From CAWKEY01 sp963848675 (lineage in GTDB: Bacteria; Pseudomonadota; Gammaproteobacteria; Methylococcales; Methylomonadaceae): 64,000 nucleotides of DNA. The notes under the pieces were generated by a model. The model had not been told where the DNA came from. It did not search any database and saw nothing but the letters and a program-made list of their open reading frames with translations. The stretch is taken from assembly GCA_963848675.1 (NCBI GenBank), contig CAWKEY010000027.1:62001-126000 (forward strand), given 5' to 3'. Both the position numbers and the translations under genes were made by a program. Of the stretch, positions 1 through 8,611 are shown piece after piece (positions within the stretch are counted from its first letter, which is position 1; every line of letters starts with the position of its first letter).

Positions 1-90
1 GCTTTACCAGAAACCACTGCTGGAACAGGAACAATGGGCCGCCAGCAAAAACCTTAACACGCTACTATTTGAAAATGCCTGGAATACACC
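1..90. other. unassigned 5' edge of window, probably tail of an upstream gene
   Basis: Ninety bases precede cobT. On the plus strand one frame closes at 55-57, another at 99-101 and a third runs on past 200 inside cobT. None of the tails is long enough to identify. By context it could be the end of another cobalamin gene, but nothing in the sequence proves this. Confidence 0.3.
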
Positions 91-1125
91 GTGTCGCTTG
101 ATTTTGTCATCACTCCACTCTCCTCCGCACTTCGCTCTGCCTTACAGCATAAAATCGATCAAAAAACTAAACCCTTGGGCGCTCTGGGACAGTTGGAATC
201 GCTGGCATTACAGATCGGCTTAATCCAAAACAGTCTCACGCCCCGCCTGAACAAGTCCTGCATTATGGTTTTTGCCGGCGATCATGGCGTTGTCGCCGCC
301 GGTGTCAGCGCCTATCCGCAAAGCGTGACCGCCCAAATGGTTGCCAATTTTTTGACCGGGGGCGCCGCCATCAACGTTTTTGCCAAACAACACGGCATAG
401 AATTGCTCGTTGTCGATGCCGGGGTTAATGCGGATTTGGACAGTCACGCCGCGCTAATTCATGCCAAAATCGGCAAAGGCACACGCAACTTCTTAACGCA
501 TCCAGCCATGACGGACAGGCAATGCTCAAAAGCCCTGCAAACAGGCGCTGATCTGGTGTTAAAACAATATGAAAACGGCTGCAACTGTATCGGCTTTGGC
601 GAAATGGGCATTGGCAACACCTCATCCGCCGCATTACTGATGCACAGCTTAACGGGCATCCCCTTGGAACAATGCGTAGGCCGCGGCACCGGTTTAAATG
701 ATGATCAGCTGCGCAATAAAGCCGCCGTATTGCAGCAGGCGTTATACCGGCATCCAGGCATCACCGAGCCTTTAGGCGCATTGGCAACGTTCGGCGGTTT
801 TGAAATCGCCATGATGGCCGGAGCCACCCTGAAAGCCGCCGAATTGGGCATGCTGATCCTGATCGACGGCTTTATTGCCAGCAGCGCCTTGTTAGTCGCC
901 AGTAAGCTGCATCCAGAGCTGCTCGATTATTGCGTGTTCAGCCATGAGTCCAGCGAACAGGGACACCGGACCTTATTACAGCACTTTAATGCCAAAGCCT
1001 TGCTGCACCTGGACTTGCGCCTGGGCGAAGGCTCCGGCATCGCCCTGGCCTATCCGCTGCTACAATCAGCAGTGTTGTTTTTAAATGAGATGGCTACGTT
1101 TGATGAGGCCGGGGTTGATCATTAA
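91..1125 (+). CDS. cobT: nicotinate-nucleotide--dimethylbenzimidazole phosphoribosyltransferase CobT
   Basis: Makes alpha-ribazole 5'-phosphate from nicotinate mononucleotide and 5,6-dimethylbenzimidazole, the lower-ligand branch of cobalamin nucleotide-loop assembly in the cytoplasm. The 344-residue product matches the usual family length. Visible family signatures are [10 protein letters not shown] near the N-terminus, VFAGDHGV around residue 60, [16 protein letters not shown] around residue 170 and [14 protein letters not shown] near the C-terminus; the Glu of the last block is the family's catalytic base. The start is GTG with no strong Shine-Dalgarno sequence. It is the first of three consecutive plus-strand cob genes and ends just before cobS. 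Confidence 0.96.
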   Translation: MSLDFVITPLSSALRSALQHKIDQKTKPLGALGQLESLALQIGLIQNSLTPRLNKSCIMVFAGDHGVVAAGVSAYPQSVTAQMVANFLTGGAAINVFAKQHGIELLVVDAGVNADLDSHAALIHAKIGKGTRNFLTHPAMTDRQCSKALQTGADLVLKQYENGCNCIGFGEMGIGNTSSAALLMHSLTGIPLEQCVGRGTGLNDDQLRNKAAVLQQALYRHPGITEPLGALATFGGFEIAMMAGATLKAAELGMLILIDGFIASSALLVASKLHPELLDYCVFSHESSEQGHRTLLQHFNAKALLHLDLRLGEGSGIALAYPLLQSAVLFLNEMATFDEAGVDH

Positions 1126-1147
1126 TCGCCTTAAAAAATTAACAGCC

Positions 1148-1894
1148 ATGCCCCATCCAAAACTATTCCTGCTAGCCATCAGTTTTTACACCCGCCTGCC
1201 TTGTCCGCAAAATCTGGATTATAAACAACTGCCGCGAGCAACCGTTTATTTGCCGTTAATCGGCTGGCTGGTCGGCGGCATGTCGGCGCTGAGTTTTTAT
1301 CTAGTGGATTTGCTTTGGCCGCAGCAAACGGCCGTGATAGCGGTCATTATCATCGGTATTTTCATCACCGGCGCCTTCCATGAAGACGGTTTTGCCGATG
1401 TTTGCGATGGTTTCGGCGGCGGCTACGGCAAAGAACGCATTCTGGACATCATGAAAGATTCACAGATCGGCACCTATGGCGCGCTTGGGTTGATTTTGCT
1501 GCTGTTATTAAAAATTAGCGTGCTCGTCGCCCTGCCTGGCGCTTCTGTGCCTTTCATATTGCTGACCGGGCACAGCCTCAGCCGGTTGCCGCCGCTGCTG
1601 CTGATGCGGCGTTACAGCTATGCGCGGAAAGATACCAGCAAGGGCGGTGTCGCTGTTTTTAAACCCGATGGCAGCGGTTTGTTTTATGCCGCAAGTCTGG
1701 CTGTATTACCTTTGGCGTTACTCCCAGCCTTATGCTGGCTGGCAATCATGCCTGTGCTGGCGTTTAACTGGCAACTGGGCCGGTATTTTTACCGCCATAT
1801 CGGCGGCTATACCGGCGATTGTTTAGGTGCAAGCCAGCAAATTGCGGAAACGGTTTTTTATTTAAGCGTGAGCGCGTTATGGACATTTATTTAA
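1148..1894 (+). CDS. cobS: adenosylcobinamide-GDP ribazoletransferase (cobalamin synthase) CobS
   Basis: Integral-membrane enzyme joining adenosylcobinamide-GDP to alpha-ribazole (phosphate), the last condensation of cobalamin synthesis. The frame is open from 1085, but ATG 1148 gives 248 residues starting MPHPKLFLLAISFYTRLPCP, which matches the family's N-terminus and length; the longer start would overlap cobT. The conserved acidic block GAFHEDGFADVCDGFGGGYG lies near residues 70-90 and is followed by several hydrophobic membrane segments. It overlaps the next gene cobC by 16 bases, pointing to translational coupling. Confidence 0.94.
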   Translation: MPHPKLFLLAISFYTRLPCPQNLDYKQLPRATVYLPLIGWLVGGMSALSFYLVDLLWPQQTAVIAVIIIGIFITGAFHEDGFADVCDGFGGGYGKERILDIMKDSQIGTYGALGLILLLLLKISVLVALPGASVPFILLTGHSLSRLPPLLLMRRYSYARKDTSKGGVAVFKPDGSGLFYAASLAVLPLALLPALCWLAIMPVLAFNWQLGRYFYRHIGGYTGDCLGASQQIAETVFYLSVSALWTFI

Positions 1895-2442
1895 TTCGCC
1901 ACACTAAAACCGACACGGTAAAGGGGCTTTGTTACGGTCAGAGCGATGTCGCACTGGAAGACAGCTTTAGCGACGAAGTGCTGCAACTGCAACATAAACT
2001 GCCCGAGCTTAATGATGGGTGTAAAGTGTTTAGCAGTCCGTTAACGCGCTGTTTACAACTGGCGGAACGGTTTTCAGAAACCGTCACTACAGATGATCGT
2101 CTACTGGAACTCAATTTTGGTGATTGGGAAAATAGCCGCTTTGATACTATTGATGCCGGTCTTTTATGCCATTGGACGGAAAATTTTGTGCATCTGCCCC
2201 CGCCAAACGGTGAAAGTTTTACCGATTTATGTCAACGCGCTAGCAGCTTTTGGCAGGAATTATTGGCGGACGAAACCGAACAGGTTTTGATAATCACCCA
2301 CGCCGGCGTGATTCGGGCTTTGTTAGCGCACATTTTACAGCTGCCGCCAGCCAATGCCTTTCAATTCCGGGTTGATGTGGGCTCCGTGCATAAGCTTGAG
2401 CATCACGCTGATTACACCTATATCAAGTATTTAAATCTATAA
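1879..2442 (+). CDS. cobC: alpha-ribazole phosphatase CobC (histidine phosphatase family)
   Basis: Removes the phosphate from alpha-ribazole 5'-phosphate or from adenosylcobalamin 5'-phosphate in the nucleotide-loop pathway. The 187-residue product starts at ATG 1879 with MDIYLIRHTKTDT, which contains the RHxxT catalytic motif of the histidine phosphatase superfamily; ITHAGVIRALLAHIL around residue 140 supplies the second catalytic His. A longer open frame reaches back to 1819, but its extra residues lie inside cobS and do not resemble the family. Family membership is certain. The specific substrate is inferred from adjacency to cobT and cobS. Confidence 0.9.
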   Translation: MDIYLIRHTKTDTVKGLCYGQSDVALEDSFSDEVLQLQHKLPELNDGCKVFSSPLTRCLQLAERFSETVTTDDRLLELNFGDWENSRFDTIDAGLLCHWTENFVHLPPPNGESFTDLCQRASSFWQELLADETEQVLIITHAGVIRALLAHILQLPPANAFQFRVDVGSVHKLEHHADYTYIKYLNL

Positions 2443-2446
2443 TCAC

Positions 2447-2472
2447 GTCGCGACGTAGGCGTCGCTCCCACG
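2447..2472. repeat. REP-like GTCGCGACG...CGTCGCTCCCACG unit
   Basis: A 26-base unit between cobC and trpD. The same words (gtcgcgac, gcgtcgctcccacg) form an inverted pair at 12171-12232. This is one unit of a short interspersed palindromic repeat family. Confidence 0.6.
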
Positions 2473-2508
2473 AATTTTGTTAACGCCTTTCACGGTAAAC
2501 CCGCCAAC

Positions 2509-3528
2509 ATGCAAATACAACAAGCCCTGCAAATACTATTAAACAAACACGATCTTAGCGCGGCCCAAATGCGCGATGTCATGCGCATCATCATGAGCGG
2601 CGGCGCGACCGATGCGCAGATCGGCGGCTTCTTGATTGCCCTGCGCTGCAAAGGTGAAAGCATCGACGAAATTGCCGCGGCGGCTGAAGTGATGCGTGAG
2701 CTGGCCGGCAAGGTTGATGTCACCGGCGATCATGTCATCGATACGTGCGGAACCGGCGGCGATGGCGCCAATACCTTTAACATCTCGACAACCTGCGCGT
2801 TTGTGGTGGCCGCTGCCGGCGGACAGGTCGCCAAGCACGGCAATCGTTCCGTATCCAGCACCTGCGGCAGCGCCGACGTGCTGGAAGCGGCCGGCGTCAA
2901 TCTGGATTTAAGCGCCGGACAAGTCGCGCAATGCGTGCATGAAATCGGTGTCGGCTTTTTATTTGCGCCCAAACATCACGGCGCCATGAAATATGCGATA
3001 GGCCCACGTAAGGAAATGGGGGTCAGAACCCTGTTCAATTTATTGGGCCCCTTATCCAACCCGGCGGGTGCACCCAATCAGTTAATCGGAGTATTTTCCA
3101 AAGACTGGGTGGAGCCCCTGGCTCAGGTCTTGAAAAAACTGGGCAGCCGGCATGTGCTGGTGGTCAGCGCCGATGACGGCCTGGATGAAATCAGCATTGC
3201 GGCACCGTCCACCATTGCCGAACTGAAAGAGGGCGAAGTCACGACTTACACCATCACGCCGGAACAATTCGGTTTTAAACGCGCCAGACTCTCAGAACTG
3301 GCGGTTACTGATGCGGCATCCAGTCTGGTAATGGTAAAATCGGTACTGGATAACCAGGCCGGAGCGGCCAGGGATATTGTGTTGTTAAACGCAGGGGCTG
3401 CGATTTATGCGGCCAATATCACCGATTCCTTGGGCACCGGTATAGAGAAAGCCCGAGAGGTCATCGCCAGTGGCGCCGCACGCGCCAAACTGGAAGCATT
3501 GATCGCTTATTCAACTCTTCAACAATAA
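2509..3528 (+). CDS. trpD: anthranilate phosphoribosyltransferase TrpD
   Basis: Second step of tryptophan synthesis: transfers phosphoribosyl from PRPP to anthranilate. The 339-residue product has the glycine-rich PRPP/Mg site [14 protein letters not shown] near residue 80 and [19 protein letters not shown] just after it, both typical of the family, and [17 protein letters not shown] near residue 170. It is followed 8 bases later by trpC in the same direction. No trpG or trpE lies in the window; in related genomes these are often immediately upstream, but here cob genes occupy that place. Confidence 0.96.
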   Translation: MQIQQALQILLNKHDLSAAQMRDVMRIIMSGGATDAQIGGFLIALRCKGESIDEIAAAAEVMRELAGKVDVTGDHVIDTCGTGGDGANTFNISTTCAFVVAAAGGQVAKHGNRSVSSTCGSADVLEAAGVNLDLSAGQVAQCVHEIGVGFLFAPKHHGAMKYAIGPRKEMGVRTLFNLLGPLSNPAGAPNQLIGVFSKDWVEPLAQVLKKLGSRHVLVVSADDGLDEISIAAPSTIAELKEGEVTTYTITPEQFGFKRARLSELAVTDAASSLVMVKSVLDNQAGAARDIVLLNAGAAIYAANITDSLGTGIEKAREVIASGAARAKLEALIAYSTLQQ

Positions 3529-3536
3529 TTAAAAAA

Positions 3537-4337
3537 ATGACCGATACCCCCGATATTTTAAAAAAAATCCTCGATAAAAAAGCGGAAGAAGTCGCTAGCC
3601 GCAAGCAACTTAGAACGATTGCCGATCTTGAGGATATTGCCGCGGACGTGGAAAAGCCGCGCGGATTTTGCCGTGCCTTGCAAGACAAGGTACTCGCCAG
3701 AAAACCGGCCATCATTGCCGAAATAAAAAAAGCCTCGCCGAGTAAAGGTGTGATCCGGGAAGATTTTCAACCGGTTACCATTGGCCAGGATTACGCCATG
3801 AACGGCGCAACCTGCCTGTCGGTGCTGACCGACAAAGAGTTTTTTCAGGGCTCGGAAGTTTATCTGCAAATGGTCAGGGAGCGCTGCCCGCTGCCGGTGC
3901 TAAGAAAAGATTTCATGATCGATCCGTATCAAATCTATGAAGCCCGCGCCTTGGGCGCCGACTGTATTTTACTGATCGTCGCCGCGCTCGAAGACAGTCA
4001 AATGCACGAGTTGTCGGATACCGCCACCAAACTGGGCATGGATGTGCTGGTGGAAGTCCATGATGCGGCTGAAATGGAGCGGGCATTAAAACTGGATACC
4101 CGGCTGATCGGCGTCAACAACCGAAATCTGCGCACGTTTGAAACCTCCTTGCAGACCACTCTGGATTTAAAAGCGCAAGTGCCCAAGGATCGCATCATCA
4201 TCACCGAAAGCGGCATTCATACGCACGCTGATGTCCAACTGATGCTGGATAATGACATTTACGCCTTTTTAATCGGCGAGGCGTTTATGCGCGCGGAAAG
4301 TCCGGGGCAAAAAATGCGCGAGTTGTTTGGCTTGTAA
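3537..4337 (+). CDS. trpC: indole-3-glycerol phosphate synthase TrpC
   Basis: TIM-barrel enzyme that decarboxylates and cyclises CdRP to indole-3-glycerol phosphate in tryptophan synthesis. The 266-residue product contains [19 protein letters not shown] around residues 60-80 (the Lys and Ser of the substrate site), [19 protein letters not shown] around 120 and [12 protein letters not shown] around 190, all standard signatures. It is monofunctional, with no TrpF fusion. It probably forms an operon with trpD and is the last conserved gene before the accessory patch. Confidence 0.96.
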   Translation: MTDTPDILKKILDKKAEEVASRKQLRTIADLEDIAADVEKPRGFCRALQDKVLARKPAIIAEIKKASPSKGVIREDFQPVTIGQDYAMNGATCLSVLTDKEFFQGSEVYLQMVRERCPLPVLRKDFMIDPYQIYEARALGADCILLIVAALEDSQMHELSDTATKLGMDVLVEVHDAAEMERALKLDTRLIGVNNRNLRTFETSLQTTLDLKAQVPKDRIIITESGIHTHADVQLMLDNDIYAFLIGEAFMRAESPGQKMRELFGL

Positions 4338-4356
4338 AAGTAACGTGACAAGACGA

Positions 4357-4404
4357 AATCCATAGGGCGTCAATAGGCGTGAGCCGTATTGCGCCGCATG
4401 GATT
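4357..4404. repeat. 48-bp imperfect palindrome, copy 1
   Basis: An imperfect inverted repeat that begins aatccatagggcgtcaat and ends attgcgccgcatggatt, so its two ends pair. It lies between trpC and the DUF262 gene. Near-identical copies occur at 6217-6264 and 8483-8530, there as the core of a longer 119-bp repeat. Confidence 0.75.
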
Positions 4405-4472
4405 TAATCCCGCCCCCCTTCAATTAACCGGCAACTGCAAAACCGCACAATTATTTAATAAAGAGAGAGAAA

Positions 4473-5558
4473 ATGACGACGGATTACAACGAAGGACTTG
4501 AAGATATTCAAAGTGAGAATAATGACTTAGAGTCAACTCCAGCGACATATGAAGTAATTACGTATCCGGCTGACTTTACATTGGAAGGTCTTGTTTCCAA
4601 ATATAGGAAGGGGTCAATGACTGTTCCTGGGTTTCAAAGAAACTTTGTTTGGAATATAAAGCAAGCCAGTCGTTTAATTGAGTCTTTTCTACTCGGCCTG
4701 CCTGTTCCAGCTATATTTTTATTCACCGATGAAGTTAATAATGAACAGCTTGTGATTGATGGGCAGCAGCGGTTAATGTCAGTTGTATACTATTTTGATG
4801 GCTACTTTGGGGAAGCTGACAAAGGCGGTCGCCGTAAAATTTTTAAATTAACAGGGTTAAATGAGAATAGCCGTTATTTCAATAAAACATATGCTGAGCT
4901 TGAAGATTCCGATCAGGCAGCTTTTAACAAATTAAATGATAGTGTTCTTCGTGCCTTTGTAGTTAAGCAGCTTACACCTAATGGCAATACAAGTGTTTAT
5001 CATATATTTGAACGATTGAATACTGGCGGAACTCAGTTGGTTGGACAAGAAATAAGAAACTGCGTATACCATGGCGAGTTTAACAACTTACTGTGCGAAC
5101 TAAATAAATACGATAATTGGCGAAGAATATTTGGAAGCATTCCAGCCCATAAACGCCAGAAAGATGTTGAATTGATTCTTAGATTTTTTTCATTTTATGA
5201 AAATGGTGATAAATATGAAAGGCCGATAAAAGATTTTATGTCAAATTTCATGAGAGAAAATCAACATATAGATGGTGGAAAGCGTCAGGAGTTTGAAAGG
5301 TTATTCAAGGAGACATGTGACAAGGTTATAGAATTACTTGGTGACAAGCCATTTCACATTTGGTCAGGTCTTAATGTTGCGGTTTTTGATTCGACTTTCA
5401 CAACATTAGCTAAATTTGGATTCAAAACTAATTTAAAAGAGCGATTTTCTGCATTGAAACGTGATGAAGATTTTGTCAAAGGTGTTCGTGGTGCTACAGC
5501 CGATGACTCGATTGTTGAGCTTAGAATGATTCTTGCAAGACAGTATTTAGCTCAATGA
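4473..5558 (+). CDS. DUF262 (GmrS-like, ParB/Srx-fold) protein
   Basis: The 361-residue protein has the DUF262 signature: VPGFQRNFVW at residues 51-60 and DGQQR at residues 96-100, the nucleotide-handling motif of the ParB/sulfiredoxin-like fold also found in the GmrS half of GmrSD type IV restriction enzymes. A further family block, IFERLNTGGTQLVGQEIRN, lies near residue 190. No DUF1524/HNH nuclease domain is visible, so it is not a full GmrSD fusion. A purine-rich ribosome site (aagagagaga) precedes ATG 4473. The next gene overlaps it by 4 bases and encodes a HEPN protein, so the two are translationally coupled. Codon use is AT-rich and unlike trpC. Role in phage defence is inferred from the family and pairing. 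Confidence 0.85.
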   Translation: MTTDYNEGLEDIQSENNDLESTPATYEVITYPADFTLEGLVSKYRKGSMTVPGFQRNFVWNIKQASRLIESFLLGLPVPAIFLFTDEVNNEQLVIDGQQRLMSVVYYFDGYFGEADKGGRRKIFKLTGLNENSRYFNKTYAELEDSDQAAFNKLNDSVLRAFVVKQLTPNGNTSVYHIFERLNTGGTQLVGQEIRNCVYHGEFNNLLCELNKYDNWRRIFGSIPAHKRQKDVELILRFFSFYENGDKYERPIKDFMSNFMRENQHIDGGKRQEFERLFKETCDKVIELLGDKPFHIWSGLNVAVFDSTFTTLAKFGFKTNLKERFSALKRDEDFVKGVRGATADDSIVELRMILARQYLAQ

Positions 5559-6040
5559 TGTACTTTCAAAGGATTGATAATGCTTTAGAGATATGCGCTG
5601 AGCATGTTCGTAGCTTAGATCCAACGAATATCAAAGATAAAGAACTTGAGACATATTTGGTGGCCGGTCTAATTGTATTGATAGTATCTGAGTACGAAGA
5701 GTATTTGGAATCGTTATTTTTTAGAAGAGCAGAAATGTGTGGGGATGTCCATGCTGCAAACTATATCAAGAAAACCTTGTCGCAAAAGTTTAGAAGTCCG
5801 GATTTATCAAAAATAAATGAGACTCTCAACCGGTTCGATGGCACATACAAAGCTTCTTTTATGGACAATATTGAGAACTCACCTGAGCATGCAGCATGGG
5901 ATTCGTTGATGAAAGCTAGACATGCAGTTGTGCATAAAAAAGGCAATCTTAATCTTACATTCAGAGAGCTAAACCAAAAGTATCCTCTGACAAAAAAAGT
6001 TATTACAAATGTCGAGGTTGTTTTGGGTGTCGCCAGTTAG
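5555..6040 (+). CDS. HEPN-domain putative ribonuclease partner of the DUF262 protein
   Basis: The 161-residue, mostly helical protein carries RHAVVH at residues 122-127, i.e. the R-x4-H motif that defines catalytically active HEPN ribonucleases. An N-terminal helix with YLVAGLIVLIVSEYEEYLES resembles the RiboL-PSP/MAE_28990-type HEPN subfamilies. The ATGATG start overlaps the stop of the DUF262 gene. The pair is AT-rich. HEPN proteins in such two-gene units typically act as toxins or effectors that cleave RNA. Here the partner would be the sensor or regulator. That job is inference; the motif and coupling are seen directly. Confidence 0.75.
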   Translation: MMYFQRIDNALEICAEHVRSLDPTNIKDKELETYLVAGLIVLIVSEYEEYLESLFFRRAEMCGDVHAANYIKKTLSQKFRSPDLSKINETLNRFDGTYKASFMDNIENSPEHAAWDSLMKARHAVVHKKGNLNLTFRELNQKYPLTKKVITNVEVVLGVAS

Positions 6041-6200
6041 CAAGCATTGCTGTGGTCGCTTTCGGAGATTGACCAGCCGTTCATCAGGCATCTTTGTTCA
6101 GCTGGTTTTGGCCGGCAAGGACGATCAGCGAATTCCAAATTTAATAACAGTCAGCGGCTGCTTTGAATAATTTCGGGCGGTGGCACTGGAGTAGAATGCC

Positions 6201-6319
6201 CAACCCGATAAGGTGCAATCCATAGGGCGTCAATAGGCGTTAGCCGTATTGCGCCGCATGAAATGCACAAGCTCTCCAAGTGTTATACATCTACGAGCAA
6301 GTAGCCTCGATAAAGCCAA
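6201..6319. repeat. 119-bp repeat, copy A (contains the 48-bp palindrome)
   Basis: A 119-base stretch starting caacccgataaggtgcaatc and ending cctcgataaagccaa recurs at 8467-8585 with one base changed near the middle. Its positions 17-64 are the palindrome also seen at 4357. Its end overlaps the target duplication of the IS element. The 160 bases between the HEPN gene and this repeat (6041-6200) hold no gene I can recognise. Confidence 0.85.
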
Positions 6320-6326
6320 CCTCCCC

Positions 6327-7766
6327 CAATGTCATTAAGTTAAGAAACAAGCCATTGATTTACTTAGCTCTCTTGTAATTACAATAAAAAACTCTGTTTT
6401 TCGGCTTTGCATTCGACCTGCCATAACGTCTTCCTCTGCGTACGGGCTCTATGGTGCAGGCCATGTAATCAATCAGCGCTGCAAGTTTGCCCTGCAGTTT
6501 CCTGGCTGAAAGCAGAAGGAGTTCAACCAAGGTGTTTTTCATCTTGGAGAGCGCCTGTGCGAAATTGACTTGGTAATCGTGTTTGCGATGGGCCGTTGCC
6601 TTATCGACTTGTTGTTGGGCGGCATTGGCGACCATGGCGGTGAGATTGGTCGTGAGTACCTTGGCATAAAAATCTTGTTTGACTGACAAGGCGGATTTTC
6701 CGGAAAAATTCTCAATTTCCACCCACTGCTTGAGGCGTTTGTAGTTTTCTTCGGCGCCCCACCTTAGGTGGTACAGCTCCTTGAATTCACTGGCAGGGAA
6801 GGCCTCCTCATCCATCAGGTTAGTGATCAGCACTTCAACTTCGCCATCATCCAGCTCAACCCGTATCAGACGGAGTTTGAGGGGCTGCGTCGGCAAGCCT
6901 TTCTCCAGGCATTGTTCGACGGAACGCTGGTTGGGTTCGAGGGTAATCACGGCCTGCGCCTTGCCACTCTCGGCAAACTGTTTGTAGAGTAGGCCACGGT
7001 TGATTTTAGCCCGCATACAAAAATACCTGCCGGTTGCTCCATAAAGGGCGTATAGCCAAAAAGCATTATAACCTCTGTCTAAAATGGACAGGTCGTTGGG
7101 ATGGGCATAATTTAAATGGGCTGCGGCACAATCCCGTTCGGATGCAGCCGTGTGGTTGATACTGGAATCAATGCTGATGTGGTTAAGAACATCATAGTAA
7201 ACGGACACGAGTGCTAAGGGACAATCTTTCTGATTAACCTTGCCAGGATTCACCCCAAAGGCATCAACAATGTCAGGTTCGTCAGGGACTCTGAGCTGGG
7301 AGCCGTCAATGGCGCAAAGTCTGAATCCATGCCAGGTATTGAACTCAGGATGGGTGGCATAGTATGCATCAACCGCTTGTCGGTTAAGATCGATAAAAGC
7401 GGTGTGAGATAGTTGTTTACGCGCTTGGCTTAGCGCGGATTTGGTAACCACTTGGGCGGGTGGGTTGTCGGGATTCGCTACGTTAAAAAAGTTGTCCAAT
7501 TCTAGCTGATAGGAACCTTTCGATAAGTTCAGAAAGTAAGTGATCAGTGTTGGAAATGAAAGTTTTCGCGTTCGGGTGAAACTATTTTCAGTGAGGCGGT
7601 GCTGTATTTTGAAGGTTTCGCTGGAAAGGGTTTTGTTAAGTAGATTGTAAATGTTTTCTAGTAGAGTGAGGTTCTATTTCTGTCATTTTTGCCTTCCTTT
7701 TTATCGTTTCAAAGTAGAGAAAATTATATCATATTCAATGATTTAGGTATTAACTTAATGACATTG
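6327..7766 (-). mobile_element. IS4-family insertion sequence (1440 bp)
   Basis: The ends are perfect 17-bp inverted repeats: caatgtcattaagttaa at 6327-6343 and its complement at 7750-7766. They are flanked by a perfect 10-bp direct repeat caacctcccc at 6317-6326 and 7767-7776, the target site duplication. A 10-bp duplication and a transposase with the YREK signature fit the IS4 family. The element sits inside the first copy of a tandem duplication: removing it joins the 119-bp repeat directly to the truncated asparaginase copy, as in the uninterrupted unit at 8467-9283. Confidence 0.92.
6360..7686 (-). pseudogene. IS4-family transposase with an N-terminal frameshift
   Basis: The long frame (TTG 7499 down to 6360) carries DDE residues: AIDGS (Asp65 of that frame), LSILDRGY (Asp141) and the YREK motif Y243-R246-E250-K257 in YHLRWGAEENYKRLK. 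Reading on upstream of 7499 in the same frame gives further transposase-like sequence (SFPTLITYFLNLSKGSYQL) back to about 7673, where an in-frame TAG blocks it and there is no ATG. A good start, ATG 7686 preceded by aaggaagg, lies one base out of frame. Removing one base near 7668-7674 would join the two. So this copy is probably inactive, unless a non-ATG internal start is used. Confidence 0.85.
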
Positions 7767-7794
7767 CAACCTCCCCCCTTTTTTGCCAAATGGT

Positions 7795-8466
7795 CTAACC
7801 CACCAGTTCCCCGGCAATATCTTCATTCAAAAAGTCCGCTATCTGCTGCTCGTCGTTAAAATTGCCATAGGCCAGCAGCAGTTTGGCATAGGCGGTTTCC
7901 AGCGACAGATTCCAGATCATGATGGCGCCGGCCTCCAGTAACTCTCGGGTGCTTTCGTAAGCGTTATCGGATTTGATGGCGGGCGCAAGATAGACTTTAA
8001 TGCCGCGGTCCCGGCAGCGCTTGATAAAGGCGGTAAGCGCCAAATTGTCTCCCCATTGCGTAGACGAACAGGCGGTGCCGGAATGGTACAGATCATGCAG
8101 AACCAGCTCTACCGCATCCAGATTGAAATACGAGTAATCCAGTCCGGGATACGGCTTGATTAATAAGATTCGCTTGGAAAAATCTGCTTTTAATGCAATT
8201 TCCGCACGCGTAAAAACATGGTTGACTGAAAACAAGCCATTTTCAAACTGACCATAACTTTTGGCCTGAACACTCATAAAATCGCCGCTTAATTGCAGCG
8301 ATGACGCCAGCCGGGTGCCAAGATGTATTTGCGTAGCTTGATGACGGTTGGTGTAAGGCACAAAAACCCCGGCCCCTTGTTGTTGCCGTATCAATTCAAC
8401 AGCGGCCATAAAATTGACCAAGCCATTGGCCGCAGGATGGTCTAACGGGTGATCGCTGGAAACCAG
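7795..8466 (-). pseudogene. truncated duplicate of the asparaginase gene (3' half)
   Basis: Nearly identical to the 3' two thirds of the asparaginase gene at 8612-9619, with only scattered substitutions, mostly in the last 40 codons. The similarity stops at 8466, where the 119-bp repeat begins; the few N-terminal residues of the open frame (to 8499) are just repeat sequence read backwards. The missing part contains both catalytic threonine motifs (TGGTIGS and HGTDT), so it cannot encode an active enzyme. Confidence 0.85.
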
Positions 8467-8585
8467 CAACCCGATAAGGTGCAATCCATAGGGCGTCAAT
8501 AGGCGTTAGCCGTATTGCGCCGCATGAAATGCACAAGCTCTCTAAGTGTTATACATCTACGAGCAAGTAGCCTCGATAAAGCCAA
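8467..8585. repeat. 119-bp repeat, copy B
   Basis: Matches 6201-6319 over its whole length with a single difference. It marks the junction of the tandem duplication: the truncated asparaginase copy ends exactly where it starts, and the complete gene follows. The unit 8467-9283 (817 bp) equals 6201-8466 once the IS and one target duplication are removed (816 bp). Confidence 0.85.
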
Positions 8586-8611
8586 GCCTTCCCTCTTTTT
8601 TGCCAAATGGC

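Noticed and set aside
7795..8499. Second functional asparaginase gene
   Set aside because: It lacks both catalytic Thr motifs and its N-terminus is repeat sequence read backwards.
4357..8585. Possible CRISPR array, because a similar repeat occurs three times
   Set aside because: The spacing is kilobases, whole genes lie between copies and the repeat is itself a long palindrome. It is a dispersed repeat.
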